Shown in pieces: positions 30,251 to 43,480 of a stretch of 64,000 nt of DNA (positions are counted from its first letter, which is position 1; each line of letters begins with the position of its first letter). Under the pieces are notes generated by a model that worked only from the letters and a program-made list of their open reading frames with translations, did no database searches and was not told the origin of the DNA. A program made the translations under genes and the position numbers. The DNA comes from Ifrita kowaldi. Lineage: Eukaryota > Chordata > Aves > Passeriformes > Cinclosomatidae. The stretch spans positions 48,740-112,739 of the forward strand of contig VZRS01012497.1 in assembly GCA_013398055.1 (NCBI GenBank), read 5' to 3'.

Positions 30251-33230
30251 CAGTTACTATGAATTAACATCAGGATTGCTCCCAACCTGCCCAGCACAAA
30301 ATCTGTGGGAGCTTTGACTCTGCTGGGAGACAGGTCCTGCTTAGCAGGATGTTTTCCAGACTTGCTTAAAGTGATTTCCAAATGCACAGGGCGTTTCTGC
30401 TGGGAAAAAACAGCAGCCTTTGCTGGAGCAAACAGCTGATGATTCGAAATCAATTTGCCATGGATGGGTTTAAAGCTGATGTTGGCTTCGTTTCCAGGCA
30501 TCTGCACATTGCTGTCATTTGTTAACGGTGTCACAAATTCCGCTTTTCCCTTCCCTTGTCATGGCTCCTCCGAATTACAAGAACTCCTTTAATTTCTAAT
30601 CCTCCCTCTCCCCGGCTCTGCCACCTCGAAGAGCAGCAGGAGCACCTCCCCTGTGCAATTTCCCTTTCCCTCTTAACCTTGACCTGGAATACGCTGAAAG
30701 TTGTTACCGGGAACTACCTTGATCAGAAATGACGTTAGAAAAACTTGCACAACCAGATGCAGTGAAACCCCACCAAGATAAAAATTCCCAGAGCCAACAA
30801 TTTGGAGTTAGGGACCTGCTCTGCCTTGGGATGTGGGGTTGACTGCTTCAAGGTAGCAGCGATTAAGTTTTGTTTGCTTTCTTTCAGAGGGGCTGTGCTT
30901 TGTAAAAGGAGGAGAAGCCTTGCCCAGAGCCCTCGGGTCCTTCAGGGATTGGGGTTTGTGGTTTTTAGGTCACACCTAAACCTCTGCTGAGCTGAAGCGA
31001 GCTCCCAACAGTCTGGCTTTGTGGATTGAGGTTTGAAAGGAACCTGAATACGAGGCTGAGCATCAGTTCTTGTGCAAAACCTGAGCAGGATCTGGATACC
31101 ACGATTTGACAAAATTCTTGAAATGTAGAATCTTTATTATCTCTGGGAACTCTTTGCTGAAACCTTTTCCAGGCTGGGTGGCGAATCCACAGACTTATTC
31201 CTGGGAGATCCTTGACCCAAAAGGTTGTGATGAACATCTGATGATTTGAATCCTTCTCCTCCTCAGCCAAGGGGCATTTGTGTAGATTGAATTTTCTAAG
31301 AGTTAATTTTGGAAAGACCAGCGCCTGGAAATTGGAACAGCTTTAATGGGCTCTGCTCGAAGCTTTTATTTACTGCAAGCTCGAGCAGAGAAATCAAGAT
31401 CCAAAGTCGTTCCTCCTGCAGGCAGTGGAAACAATCTCTTTATTGCAGTGAGACTCCAACCCTTAACTCGTGTCCAACCTGAACTCCTCCAGTCTGCACG
31501 CGCTGGCAGGGGATGAACTGCTCTCAGTTTCTGCTCTTGGAGCTCTGGAATTCTTTTTGATCCTGGAGATAAGGAAAAAGGCTTCTAAGCAGATGCGTCA
31601 TGCCTGCTTAATTTTCCATTAGAAGCAGGGAAGAGATTTAACTCTCTCCTATCAGGGTGTGTGTATGTGTGGAAAAGCTGTGCTCTCTTCATGCCAAAAT
31701 CCCTCCTGCTAGTGGAGATACTGGGGAGACCTTGGAGTATCCATCCCTGGAAACATCGTTAATTGTGGAAAAGCCATTCATTAGTAGCAGGCAATCTGTT
31801 CTTCTCTCCCCTCCTCTGAAGAATAGGCAGTGCTATCTAAATAAGCTGTTTCCTGAGAAGTTACTCAAAGTAACTGCTGGAGCTCCAGGCCAACTCTCCT
31901 CCCCTGGGAGCCGGACAGAAACAAAGCTTTTGGAGAGGGAAAAGCTGCCCTTTAGTCCAGCAGACGGTGCCATTCCTCTGAGGTTCCTCCTTTCTCCTCG
32001 GCCTCCTCAGTGTGCTCCCTGCTTGTTTTTTCACCTCCCACCATTTGCCAAACCTTTTCCATGTCTTCATATGAGCTGCAGGCACTGGAGCCTTCTGCGC
32101 TCTGGGTTTGTCCAAAATCCCCCCTGACGCCCCACCCCACCCTCTTCAGGTTCCCTTGGCTGGCTTCTCACAGCCTCCCCCATTCCTTGTCTTCCTCCGT
32201 CCTCCTCCTCCTCCTCAACACCGCTGACTTCCTCAACCAAGAGACCACCAGGCACCTTCTCACAGGCTTTGTTCTGGAGCATCCTGGAACTGAGAGCCTG
32301 ATACTGGAGAGGGAAAATTGGGAACAGCATCTCCAAATGCCTGAGTGGCAGCAGCGCTGTGGAAAAATCCTTCCCACTTCGCTTCTGGGCAAGGAGGGAC
32401 AAATCTGTGGAATGCTGTCTCCGGTGGGCAGGGGGAAACCTGCTCTGGTGGGGCTGGAGGGTGCAGTTGGAGGAAGAAGAGTATTTTTCTGGGAGTTGTG
32501 CCCTCTGCTCTGTGTTAGCAGCACTTAATTCCACCTTCTCCATTAGAAACACTCCCTTGCCCTCCACAGTCCCCTTCGGGAGGTGTGTGGGACAGCATGT
32601 CAAAGCAGGAAAGACTCCCAGAGGAGAGGGCAGCTGTGGGGACACGGATGGATGTCCCTGTGCTGCCTTTCAGGCCAGCCCCACCCCAGGCTTTTAATGT
32701 TTTAGACTTGTTAATCATCTCTGTTTTTAAAAACCCACAATTATGGTGATCTCTGCATGGTCACATTCCAACGGGAGAGAGTTGTTCCGGCTTTCCCTGA
32801 ATCTGATCTCAACATCTCCATCCTCCAGTCCCTGCCACACCTCCAGCCTCTTCCCACTGGGAGCTTTGGGCTGTCACAATGACATTCCCTGTGTTGGCCG
32901 GGTGATATTTCCGATGTGGTCAGGTTTTCTGGGAATATAGAAAAATTCCAGTGTTACTGAATTCTCACCAGAGAAACCAAGGGAGATAATTGTGCTTGGA
33001 GCAATGCACGGTGTGCAGCACCTATCCCACATTTGCCAGGAGGTTGGATCCAACAGATCCAAGATCCAAATCCAAGCCGCAGAGGAATAAAATGTATTAG
33101 GCCCACCCTTGGAGCACCAAGCGAAGAGGATTTAGTGTGTATAATAAACTGCCTGTGGATCATTTATCACAACCCCTCTCTGATTGCCTGGGGGTGATGA
33201 TGGACACCAGAAGTTGGAAAAATCTAACGA
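30251..33230. other. Unique non-coding stretch
   Basis: About 3 kb. A short GT-rich patch lies at 31655-31671. Frames of 156 to 192 codons at 31657-32645 overlap on both strands and have no recognised domain. No repeats or RNA genes seen. Confidence 0.5.
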
Positions 33231-33560
33231 CGTGTGGGGAACGGAGCGCAGGTGTCCGTGCGGGAAGCGGCAGGAAATCAACCTGACAGCCTTAGGAAAG
33301 CGCCTGGCGCTGGAATCTGCACGGACCCCCGGCTCGTCCCCCTCCTCCCGCTCTCCCGCTTCCCCGGCGGGAGGGCTCTGCTGAAAGGCTCCTTTCTTCC
33401 TTCCCCGCGTGGATGATCCCACCTCTTCAGGCAGCCTCTGTTTTCCTTTGGAAAAGGGAACAGCTGGGGCAGATCTCTGCTGCTCCGAGCAGCGCCGGCT
33501 GCAGCCCCCCCTGCCCGCCCTGCACCTTGCTCCTGGGTGGGACATAGCAGGAAAGCTTGC
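33231..33560. promoter_or_regulatory. CpG-enriched segment
   Basis: About 20 CpG by hand count in 330 bp, grouped at 33241-33410 and 33485-33515. No TATA box is evident. It might be a weak CpG island or CpG-rich enhancer. Confidence 0.25.
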
Positions 33561-34880
33561 AAGAAACCTGACGTTCCCCCCCGAATCTTCACCACTTTGG
33601 GATCACACGCATCCCCATGGGGATAGCCCCATCTGATGGGCTCAAGGGAGGAGATTCCAGCAGATCCTCCGTTCCGTGGCTGCTCAGTCCATCCCTGAAC
33701 ATCTCCGTTATTGGAGAGCCCCTGACCTCCCCTGGCAGGTTTCCCCATTGTCTGCCTGACCTCACCATTATAAAGCATTTCCTACTATTTAGCCCGATGT
33801 TTTTCTTTCTTAATTTTAGGCCATTAGTGCTTGTTCTTCCCAAATTTACTACTGAAAATGACTCTGCCTCCTCCCTTCCTCTGGCTTGACGGATGGCTAC
33901 GGAGTGACCCTCCAGGATTTATATCCCCGGTGGCGAGCAGGACTCCTCTCCTCTCTTAATCCCCTCAAGGCCATTGAAAAATAAAGTTGTTGTCTTTAAA
34001 CCCGAATCTGTTACAAGCTCTGCCTCAAAGCTGCGGCGTTCCCCACCTCGCTGGAGTTCAGCTGTATTGGCCTTTCACAGCTCTGTCCCACAAAGTCCAG
34101 GAGTGAACTTTCCAAGATGTTTCATTTTTCATCAGGGTTTTTCATCAGTTTTCATTTGCCTCCTCTATTTTCTGTTTTCTTTTTAATTTTATTTCATGCA
34201 TATAATACAAAGGCCATTCACTTCCCAATCAGTTGGAGGGGAAAAATTTGTCTTTCCCCTCTTTTCTTTAAACCAAAATGGATAATTCCTTTTGGGGTTT
34301 GCTTCTTGAGCAAAATAAAATTACACAATAGTTCCAAAGAATGAAAAATAATGTTCCAGAAAAGGAAACAGTTTGATGAGCAGAACATCGATTTTGCTGG
34401 TTTTCTTGGCTTTTTGGATTATTAATAATTTTAACTTTGGCTGTTAAGTTTTAAAGAAACTCACAAATAATACAAAATTATCGTTCAATGTGAGAGTTCA
34501 TGGAGTAAATGCTCTTCCTTACACTGGTGTGAAAGATAAAATTGTTGAAAATGAGAACTTCCTGGAAAAAAATTCCAAATTATGTTGAATTGCGGACGAA
34601 ATTCCCTGAAAAATAATTTCTCCTGGATGCACATGAGAATTCCTTCTTGAAAGTGTGATGGTTAGCATCTCCTTTATTTGTGACCAAGGAAGGTTGTGAC
34701 ACAGCTGGAGATGTTTGGAGATGTTGTGTTTGGGGTCATTTGACCGAAAATATCCTGGGTCTTGCTTGGGTGCTGGGATGGGAAAATTTATCTCCTGTGC
34801 TTCTTCCAGGCCTGCAAGTCTGGGATAAGGTAAATTTGTTAACATTAAAAGATGGGATTAAGCACACGGAAAACGAACTT
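33561..34880. other. Unique A/T-rich non-coding stretch
   Basis: No gene recognised. Contains the 14-bp palindrome ATCCCCATGGGGAT at 33611-33624 and several A/T-rich runs between 34120 and 34480. No repeats identified. Confidence 0.45.
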
Positions 34881-35220
34881 GAACGTGAGTTTGGGGTGTT
34901 TTCTTTGGAGCCCTGCCCTCAGCGCTGCTCCCGCGAGGTGCGGAGCGGGCAGGGCCGCCGGACACCGCGGCCTGAGTGGCCGCTTCCTACCGCGGGCTCC
35001 CTCCTGCTCCCAGGGTTTATTTCTGGGATCTTTCAGCCATTCCCCTCCAAGGAGCATTTCCTTCCCGCTTTCCCCTGAGAGGAGCAGGACGGGAGCGGGG
35101 AGAGGCAGCGGCTCCAGAGGTGGGTTCCGAACAGAGCCAGGAGCCTCCTTGGGAGGTTGGAAATCAGGGCGCCGACTCCGGCCACCAAACCCGGAGCTGC
35201 TGCCAATTTGCGACGTTTTC
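34881..35220. promoter_or_regulatory. CpG island candidate
   Basis: About 24 CpG by hand count in 300 bp, densest at 34921-35000 and 35161-35220. A donor-like GTGAGT lies just upstream at about 34884-34889. No TATA box. Direction and role unknown. Confidence 0.3.
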
Positions 35221-37480
35221 CCTTAAAAGTCAAAGATTTAATGGAAAGAGAGGTCAGGCTTTGACCTGAGCACTGAGCAGGGTGACAGAGATGGCTCCTT
35301 CATGTCCTCTCCAGGGGTTTGTTAGTCTAAAGTTTAGTCCCCACGTCAGATGATGCATTTTCCAGGGAAGTTAATGGATTCGCTTGCACCGCCACGGAGT
35401 GGTTGGCGGGGGTGGGAGGGCGACTCTTTCGTGAGAGACAAATGACTTCCTCTGGACAAGCAGCTCTGTTTTAACTTGGAAAATGATGGATGAGTCCCAA
35501 GGAAAGGCTTTGCACAGGCAAACGAACATGCAAACCTCACGTTGTCAGAGATCCAAAGAGACAACAACAAACCCCAACCGCCGAGAGAGAGAGCGGAACC
35601 CGGCGATGGTGGCAGGGCTGGGGATCGGTCTGTAGAGGGAGACTTTGGCCTGGACAAAACCACGTCACCACCACGAAACGGGACAGGGAGCGATGCCAAA
35701 GGGACATGCCAGAGCTTCGGGAGTCTCCACAGAACTGGGGTTGTGGGTTTGTGTCCAAGAGGTCCCAGCTCCAGTTAAATCCAAACCTTCCCATGGCACA
35801 CGGATCCGCAGCCTTTCCCTTCCGCCCTTGTTGTTGCCCCTCCCAGACTATTGTTTGGATTTTCCTTGGGCCACCACGCTTTGCCAAATGTTTCCCTCAT
35901 GTTTTTCTTCCGTGGTCACCTTTACCAATGATCTATGTTTTTTAATTTTTAAATATGGAGATATAAATACTTGGTGAGTGCTGGGCACAGCGGCTGCCTT
36001 CCTGTTCCTCGAGGCACTTGTGTATCTCCCTGTTGCATCTGGAACTCCGAATCCTGACTCCAGATTCCGCTGCTCTGGGTGTGGACGGAAAAGATGGAGC
36101 AAAGAGCTGCAAAGAAAACCCCAAAGTCCCCCATGGGGGGATGAAAATGTGAAAGGTGACTTTAACCTCCTCTCTTCCTTATTTTTTACCATCACAGTGT
36201 GTCTCAAGTTTTAAAAGCAATTCAGAGCCACAGATAAAAATGCAGAGGGAAATAAATTGAATTTTAGGTAACCTGTTTGCCTCCTGCCCTTAGAAATCTT
36301 TGAACACAAGACAAGAAATGAGCAGATTGATTTTTGAATATTTCCTTTCCTGCAGAGTTGCTAAGTGGGAATGACCTTGAGAACTGCTGGAGGATGACCT
36401 TGGGGGAAACATCCTGGAGAGAAGAAGATGTAGGGATGGTGATCTGGAGGAGAGACAGATTGTTGCCAGAATTGGTGATTCCCATCCAGCTGAGGCTGGA
36501 GAAACAAGGGATTTGCTCAATCCTGGATAATTTTGTTGCCTGTATAAAGCTCCATCTGTGTTGAAGGGCAAAATCTTAACTTGGAATGTTGTGCAAAGTC
36601 ACAGAGAGAGCAGGAGGAGCCTGTGCCCGAGGGGAACGAGCACACTCCATCCTCCTGGGCACGGGGCACCCTGCCAAGGACGATCACTGCACACGGATCC
36701 CTCAGTCCCTGCATCCTCCATCTCCTCCACAGCCCCAGATAAAGCCTGGGATGTTTAAAGACCTCAATACAGCAATTCCCAAGGGGCTGGGCCATCCATG
36801 AAGATGGAACCCCCCTGGCTGGCTCTTCTTGGGTACTGGAAAACTTCCCCAGCTCAGGTCCTGTTGTCAGTGGGGAAGTTCCTAATCCACTGCCAAGAAT
36901 CCCGTTATCCAACCTATTTATACCAACAATGACAGAGGGGGATAAAGAAATACATCACCTCTGTGACTGCATTGAACCTCGTTTAATTGCTTGATTAAAG
37001 CCTCTCACCTGCCTGCTTCAAGCACAGAAATGTCCCTTCAATCCCAAAATTAATTGCCGGCATTATTGATTGCAGCCAGGATGGCTGAGACTGGGAGTTC
37101 TTTTCTTGTGCAACGGTTCAGTCCTTGCAAGAGAAAGGCGAAAGGCAGCGCTGGAGCTGCAGACTTGATTTATAGATATTAAACATTTTATAGCAATTTT
37201 TTATCACTTTCATTCCTCTCTGTTCCTCCTTCAGATGTTGGAATAAGAAGGGTGGAGAGGGATGGGGAGGCAGCAGACTTTAAACTGTCATAGCTCTGGG
37301 AGAATGATGGATCTTTGTGGGCTTGGGCAAACCCAGATTTTGGAAAGCTTTGCCTGCGCTCCCTTTTAAAAGGAGGGCAGCACCATATCTCCCTCCTGCC
37401 AACCTGCCAGCTGTGCGTCCCTGCTCGGAGTGGGAAGCCCTGAGCACTCCTGTTGGGCGTTATCTGCAGCCCAGGTATGG
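35221..37480. other. Unique non-coding stretch
   Basis: No gene, RNA or repeat family recognised. Contains a CCCCCATGGGGG palindrome near 36128-36139. Frames up to 151 codons carry no domain. Confidence 0.45.
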
Positions 37481-37966
37481 CAGATCCAGCCGGATCCCCC
37501 TGGAAACCCTCCCGGCGCCCTGCCAGGACCACCCTGTGCTCTGGCAGCGCCGCCCTCCACCTCAAACCCACCTCCTCCAGCACCACCTCCCCAAAAAATG
37601 CCGAGCATCCCTCCAGCAACACCCCCTCCCCAGAGCCACCTGCGGCTCAGCCAGACTTCTCCCAAACACATTTCTCTTTAAAAGCCCAGATTAGTCTAAA
37701 ATTCTGTTGGAGATAAAACCCGGCCCCTTATCAGCAAACGCATCCAGCCCCCCCGCACTCCCGGCGCTCCGCGGGCTCCGGCCGTGGCCGGTTACCACCG
37801 GAGCGGGGCTGTTTTCCCAGCAGAGCACCGAATCCATCATTCCTGGGCTTTCCTGGAGCAGGGCGATAAATCCCCCCGAGGCGAGGGGTAGGTGAGACCC
37901 GAATTCTTCTCCACCACGCACTCCCTGGGGAATGCGCGTCCAGCACCGCCTCCTTTTCCAGGCGGA
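37481..37966. promoter_or_regulatory. CpG-enriched segment ending at the 64-bp triplicate
   Basis: CpG density reaches about 20 in 240 bp at 37,730-37,966 (CCGGCGCTCCGCGGG, GGCCGTGGCCGG). Motifs include CTTATCAG (GATA type) near 37729. Proline-rich frames across it are composition effects. Possible CpG island, no core promoter element identified. Confidence 0.28.
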
Positions 37967-38146
37967 GTTCCTCTTCCTCAAGGGAGTCCTGGTCTTTCTG
38001 ACCATCATTTAATTTTTATTTCCCAGCAGTGTTTCTCTTCCTCAAGGGATTCCTGGTCTTTCTGACCATCATTTAATTTTTATTTCCCAGCAGTGTTTCT
38101 CTTCCTCAAGGGGTTCCTGGTCTTTCTGACCACAATTTCATCTTTT
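37967..38146. repeat. 64-bp tandem triplicate
   Basis: Copies at 37967-38030 and 38031-38094, and a partial third at 38095-38146. The first two differ at only a few positions (GTTCCTCTTCC against GTTTCTCTTCC, GGGAGTCC against GGGATTCC). The third diverges after TTTCTGACCA. Low divergence suggests recent tandem duplication. Confidence 0.95.
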
Positions 38147-39408
38147 TTTCCTTTCCCCTCCTTTTTGTTTCATGTCTTTTATGCTTCCAAGGGTTTCTCT
38201 CCCATCTCCTGGGCAAACAGGAGAGGGGATGGAGCTGAATCTAAGATGGAAGAAGGATGAAAATATTCCATGGGATTTAGATACAGGCTCCCAGAGCTAT
38301 AAAAGGAAGGAATTAATTACTTAAACTAAAGGAATGAATGAATAACTAAAAAAAAAAAGGCATTATTCAAGATGCTTTGGCTAATAGGAGAAGCTGGAAT
38401 GGCAACCAGGAGACAGTGATGGCTTTGGCTTGGAAAAGCCAAACTCACTTTGAGCTGGTAGAAAGAGAAATCTATTTAAAATTGAGGTTGTTTTTTAAAT
38501 CCTACAATGGTGAAATCCAGCCCATTCCAGCACTGGGGCCGGCATATAAATGTTAAATTTAAAAAATAAGACATGCACACGTTGTGGCTGGGGAAAGGGA
38601 TTTATGGCATGGGAATATTTTCAGGGACAGCCCTGCCTCTGCTGTGATGGAACAGGGGCAGAGCTTGTCCAGGGATAACCTTTAGAGGTGCTGAACATGG
38701 CTGGGAAACCTGGGTGTCCCCAGAATTCTGGGTCCATCCAAGGCCTAAAAAGCAGAGAAAATCTTGCCTACGTGGGGTTTAAATACAAAATCTTGCCCGG
38801 GTGGTCATTTCTAGCTGCTCACGTGCCCCGCTGATTCCGCATCCTTATCAATAAACACCCGTGTGAGATACCAGCCCCAGCTGAGCTCTGGCAGGGTTAT
38901 CAGAGGACAGACAGTAGTTCCTTTAGCCAGAACAGCCAAGGTCTCGGGGTTAAAAGCCAAGGGTCAGCACAGCCACAGCCCCGTGGGGCATGGATTAAAT
39001 CAAAAATTATCTGCGAGTGGCATTGCTGCAAAGCAGCCCAGAGCATCCATCTGGGCGCTCAGCTCTGGGCATAAATCACCTCCCCTGGAGTGGGATTGGG
39101 CTTTAGGGGCTGCCTTGCCCCTTGCAGCACTGCTCCCGGGTATTGGTGGTGTAAATCCGGAGTAGAAATCCAAGTGAGGTTCACCGAGTTAGGGGAAAGT
39201 GGATTTTTCTGTTGGATGGGTCTTTTATGGGCATTTCTGGCTGCAGCTGGAAGTGAGGCTTGAAAAAAGCTGAAAAATTTTGCTCAGCTCCGTGAAAATC
39301 GATCTTAGCCTCTGCCATCCCCAGTGTTTTGCTGACCATTCCCAAATTCCCAGCTTCCCCCTTTCAATCAATACATTAATCACGGAAGAGACAGAAGGAA
39401 GAACTACA
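38147..39408. other. Unique non-coding stretch
   Basis: No gene or repeat family recognised. A short A-run lies at 38349-38358. Confidence 0.45.
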
Positions 39409-39513
39409 GAACCACAGAATCATTTAGGCTGGCAAAGACCTTTGGGGTTGTCAGAATCCCAGCACTGCCAAGTCCACCCCTAAGCCATGACCCTGAAAGG
39501 AGGCACCACCTAC
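39409..39513 (-). mobile_element. CR1: CR1 fragment, CACTGCCAAGTCCACC type
   Basis: Complement of an older CR1 tail: ACCACAGAATCATTTAGGCTGG, CAAAGACCTTTGGGG, AGCACTGCCAAGTCCACC, CCTAAGCCATGACCCTGA. Confidence 0.83.
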
Positions 39514-42500
39514 CAAGAGACAACCCTGAATTTTATTTCAGTTATTTCTCCAGGTCTGTTTATTCAGTTTTTAGAAATTATGGACAGGATCACACTCCTC
39601 AGACCACTTTTGACTCCAAAATTCCACTTGTTCACGACTGTTTTAATGATGAAATTACAGCTGAGAATGGATTTTTATTTAACTTCTGTCTGAATTCCTG
39701 GCACTGAAGGATCCAGCTCAAGCAAAATTCATCAGCTGTCACATAATTTTGTTCTGTGCCTGCGAGGAGCAAGCTGGGCTTAAATTTGTTTCCAGTTAAC
39801 TGCAATGAGCAGGAATAAAAGTCCGAGCAGCTGGAATGGTGTCCGTGGGATGCAAGGAAACGTTTCAAGGCTATTTCCCAAAAACTCCAGCTGGTGGCAG
39901 CAGCAATTTCTTTTCCGCCAGAAGTTAAACAGAAAACTAAAAGGAGAGGGAAAAAAAAATTCCTAGAAAGGATAACTACAAGCAACGCTGTGGAAATCTC
40001 AGGTGTGCTGCTCGAAAATGAGATTAAAAATGTTTATTGCTTCCTTAAAATGGAAAAAAAAAATCCCATCCCTGCTGGATTTAAAGCAACAGCAGAGAAA
40101 GCTGATGACAGAGAGCCCTGGGGTGGAAGTGTTTGGGACAGAGGTGTGCTGAAAGGACCCTTGAAAGCTTCCTTGGAGCTATCAGGTGCCAGCAGGGATG
40201 GAATGACACCCGAGGGAAGCAGATTTCTACTCCCATCTTCCCTCCAAACCATTCTGCGGGAAGAGCAAGACCTGGGGATTTTTAGGATAACTGCGGCATG
40301 GAGAAACGCAAGCCCGTGCTTGGATTCACAGATTCACAAAGGTCAGCAGCCACAGAATGGGGTTTAGAGACAGAAATTCCTCCCCAGGAGGATGAGGCAG
40401 CCCTGGGACAGATCCCTGAGAGCTCCAGAAAGCCACGTGGAGGTGGCATCTTGCAGGTGACATTTCGGCTTTGAGATGTTCCTTCCAAGCAACATCCCTT
40501 GCCTTTATAATTCCTCCAGATCCACCCTCTCTCTTCCCTTTTCCCTCTGCCTCACCAGTGGAACCTCATCCTCCTTGGATCTCTGTTTCCATAAATTCCG
40601 GCCCCACCACAACTCAGTCTTTTCCTCATCCCCCAGCTACACCTCCACCACTAAATCCCGCCCTGGCATGTTTTCCAACGCAGCCAGGATGTCTGGGAAG
40701 GACTCACTCCCGGTGGTTTTCCTCTAATCTTCGCATCCCTTTGGGAATATCTCCGCGGAAAAGAAATCCTGCTTTATCGTTGGCACCGTTTCCCTCCCAG
40801 AGGAGGTTGGAGGGAATTTTGGAGATCTCCGAGCATGCAGGCACAATCACGGCTTCTGTGATTGAGTCGTTCCTCTCTAAATAAGTAAATTAACTCTAAT
40901 ACCCTTATTTGCTATCAACCTTATAAAACGTAATAAAAGCCAGATGTCTCTCCCTTAACCTGATGTGCCATAGATGGATTATTTTTTCCAGACTTTATGA
41001 AAGTGATTTTGCTCCCTCTCTGTGTTTCCTCTGGTGAATTCACCGCAGGATCTGATGGGAAGCAATTTGGAAATGGATAAAAAAATGGATAAACCTGGTT
41101 TTATATGGATTCACGTCCAGCCTTCCTCTCTCCAGGTCTTGTTCTGTGTGTGGGTGGCTTCGAGCCTGGGAGGGTCACTCTGGACTCAAGGAGATGGTGA
41201 ATTATTGAGTGATTTCAGCTCAAAAGGGTACAAAAGATGCTAAATAAGAGTCCTCACCCCAAGAACCTCCTCAACAGCCTGGTTGCATCGCAGAAGTCAT
41301 CCAGGACAGGAGTCACAGAGAGGATTTGGTGCCTGGCACTCTCGGATGGATTTCAGTGAGAGTTTGGTTTGGCAAGATAGGAACCTAATCCAGGAAAAAA
41401 TTGCAATTCTGTCATTTTCTGTGATTTCATTTTGTTTTAGGTGAGTTCAGCTGAATTAAAAGACACTTTCTGAGAAGAAGGTGGACTGAAGACCACACTG
41501 TGCTTTGTCTTTAGTCCCTTGGTGCTCAAATGCAGCTGCCAATCTCCATTCAGCTCCCTGAAAATGAGCACGGGATCGCTGTTCCCCACCAAACCATTCA
41601 AATCCTGAAACCTACACCTGGTTACCTCACTGCCCCACCATAATTAGGCACAGGGAAAGCCTGGAAAAACCGTAATCATGCTCAAAACCATGCCTTGGGA
41701 TTGGGTTTCCTGCACCAAGGCTGCTGCTGGCAGGAGAAGAGGGACAGACGGACAGGGGATGACAAAGCCACATCCATGGATCTCTCCTGGCTCACTGGGG
41801 CCTGTGGTGGTGGAGGATTCCCTGATGTCATCCCTGTGTCCGTAGGAATGGGAGCGGTGGGGCTCAGGTCACCGGGACAGCTCAGCGCTGATGTCAGGTA
41901 CGGGAAAGGGTGGGGAGGAGCTGGAACATTTCCCGTTTATTTTATTTGCTTTCCTTCAAACCAGCTGAGAATTGAAAGGACCTTGTTCTGCAACCCCTCA
42001 GAGCTACGGGACTTGCCCACAGAGTCATTTTAATTCCCAATTAAACTAAATGTTGTTTTTACACCAATAGCTTTTGCCCCACCTGGGCTGATAACACGAT
42101 CGTGGTGTTTGCGTGAGGTTTCTGAGGAAGCAATTTGGGGTTTTACATCATTTGCTGAGAGTCAGGCTGGTTCCTCATCCAAAATCATAATTTTGGAGGA
42201 GGAACACACTCCACAGAGCTGTTCCGAGCTCAAGGAACCTTTGCTCAGCCACTTGTCTTAGAGAACTCCTCCACGGACTGCTCCTGCTTTGGGGTCCGTC
42301 CCTTTGGCTGGATCTCCTACACAATATTCCAATTCATTCCCCAAATGAAGCAGAACAAAGCCACCGTAGGGCAAAGCTGTCATTTTACCAGGGATTATAC
42401 AGTATGGATGTCCCTGAAGCTTGGGAAAATCTCTTTTTCGTGTGGCAAATTTTAGCAATGTTGAGCTGGCAGAAAGTCCCACTGAGTCAAATGGCTGCTG

Positions 42501-43080
42501 AAACTCCTATCAACCACCAAATCTGGTTTTGCCTTAATTTAATCTGATAAAATCGAACAGCAAGGTGATCTGGAAAGCATTTGGAGAACCATTCCCGGCT
42601 TTGCTCAGCCAACGCTCTAAGACAACCCAAAATTCAGAACCACAACAAATTTTAGAACATAAATTCCTTTCCTCCTCCATCTTTTCGCTCCCAGAACCCT
42701 CCCGAGGCTGCTGGTTGAGTTTCATCCTCCTGATTTGTACAAATCACGTCAGGTTTATGAGTGTGTCAGACGGCATTAGGGTGAGGCCCTTTGCCCATCT
42801 GATTTCCCTGCCGATTTCCCTAATTCCAGACTTGGAATGCCTCTCCAGCAAGCCAACCTTTGAAACTGGCAAAAAAGGCACGGAAAACCTCTGCGCTGAA
42901 ATTAGAGGTATCTCCGTGGGATTACAGAGGAATTAAAGGATAAATCTGGTGAGGAAAGGGAGAGAGCAAAAGCCTGCTGAGCAAAATCATGCTGGATGTC
43001 AAAGCAATTTGTCCCAAAATCCCGGCACGAGGATGCCCAGCGGAGAATTAGCGGGAATGGGTTGTTTTAAGCTGTGACCC
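39514..43080. other. Unique non-coding stretch
   Basis: About 3.6 kb with no gene or repeat recognised. Overlapping frames at 40034-40367 and 40471-40884 have no known domain. An A/T-rich segment at 40880-40950 carries TTATAAAACG and TAATAAAAG words but no clear promoter context. Confidence 0.45.
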
Positions 43081-43480
43081 CTTCCCTCACATGCTACTGC
43101 CTCCCTTGAACCACGGGAGGCTCCGGCCATGCCCGTGGCTTTTAAACACAACATTTATTATCCCTCGGCCCCGGATCAGGGGGATCCCGGGATGGGCAGC
43201 CCGGAGCACGGCGCGCGGCCGGCATCTGGTTCTCATGTTCAATCTCAGCTCTTCCACTCGGGCTCGAGTGACAACAGAACAATGCTCGCCCTGCAGACCG
43301 GCTAATTAGGCTGCATCTGGAGCTAATTAAGCGTGGAGTCGCAGCGAGGAGAGTGCTCCCCTTATCAAACCAGCAGCAGGGGCGAGACAGGAGAAAAATC
43401 GCTGCTGATACGGCGCGGTTTTTCCGTGGAAGCAATTTAAACGAGGCAATGGGAATCAGCGTTTTATCCCGCGGAGAAAT
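43081..43480. promoter_or_regulatory. CpG-rich segment with paired homeodomain-type sites
   Basis: About 28 CpG by hand count in 400 bp. Two identical GCTAATTA sites lie at 43301-43308 and 43322-43329, 21 bp apart, which is two helical turns. TAATTA is the dimer-type homeodomain core. CTTATCAAA follows near 43362. No repeat or gene is seen. The combination resembles a developmental enhancer or orphan CpG island; only motifs support this. Confidence 0.35.

Noticed and set aside
31657..32645. Overlapping frames of 156 to 192 codons on both strands
   Set aside because: Frames are open on both strands over the same DNA, with no splice sites, domains or promoter. Composition explains them.
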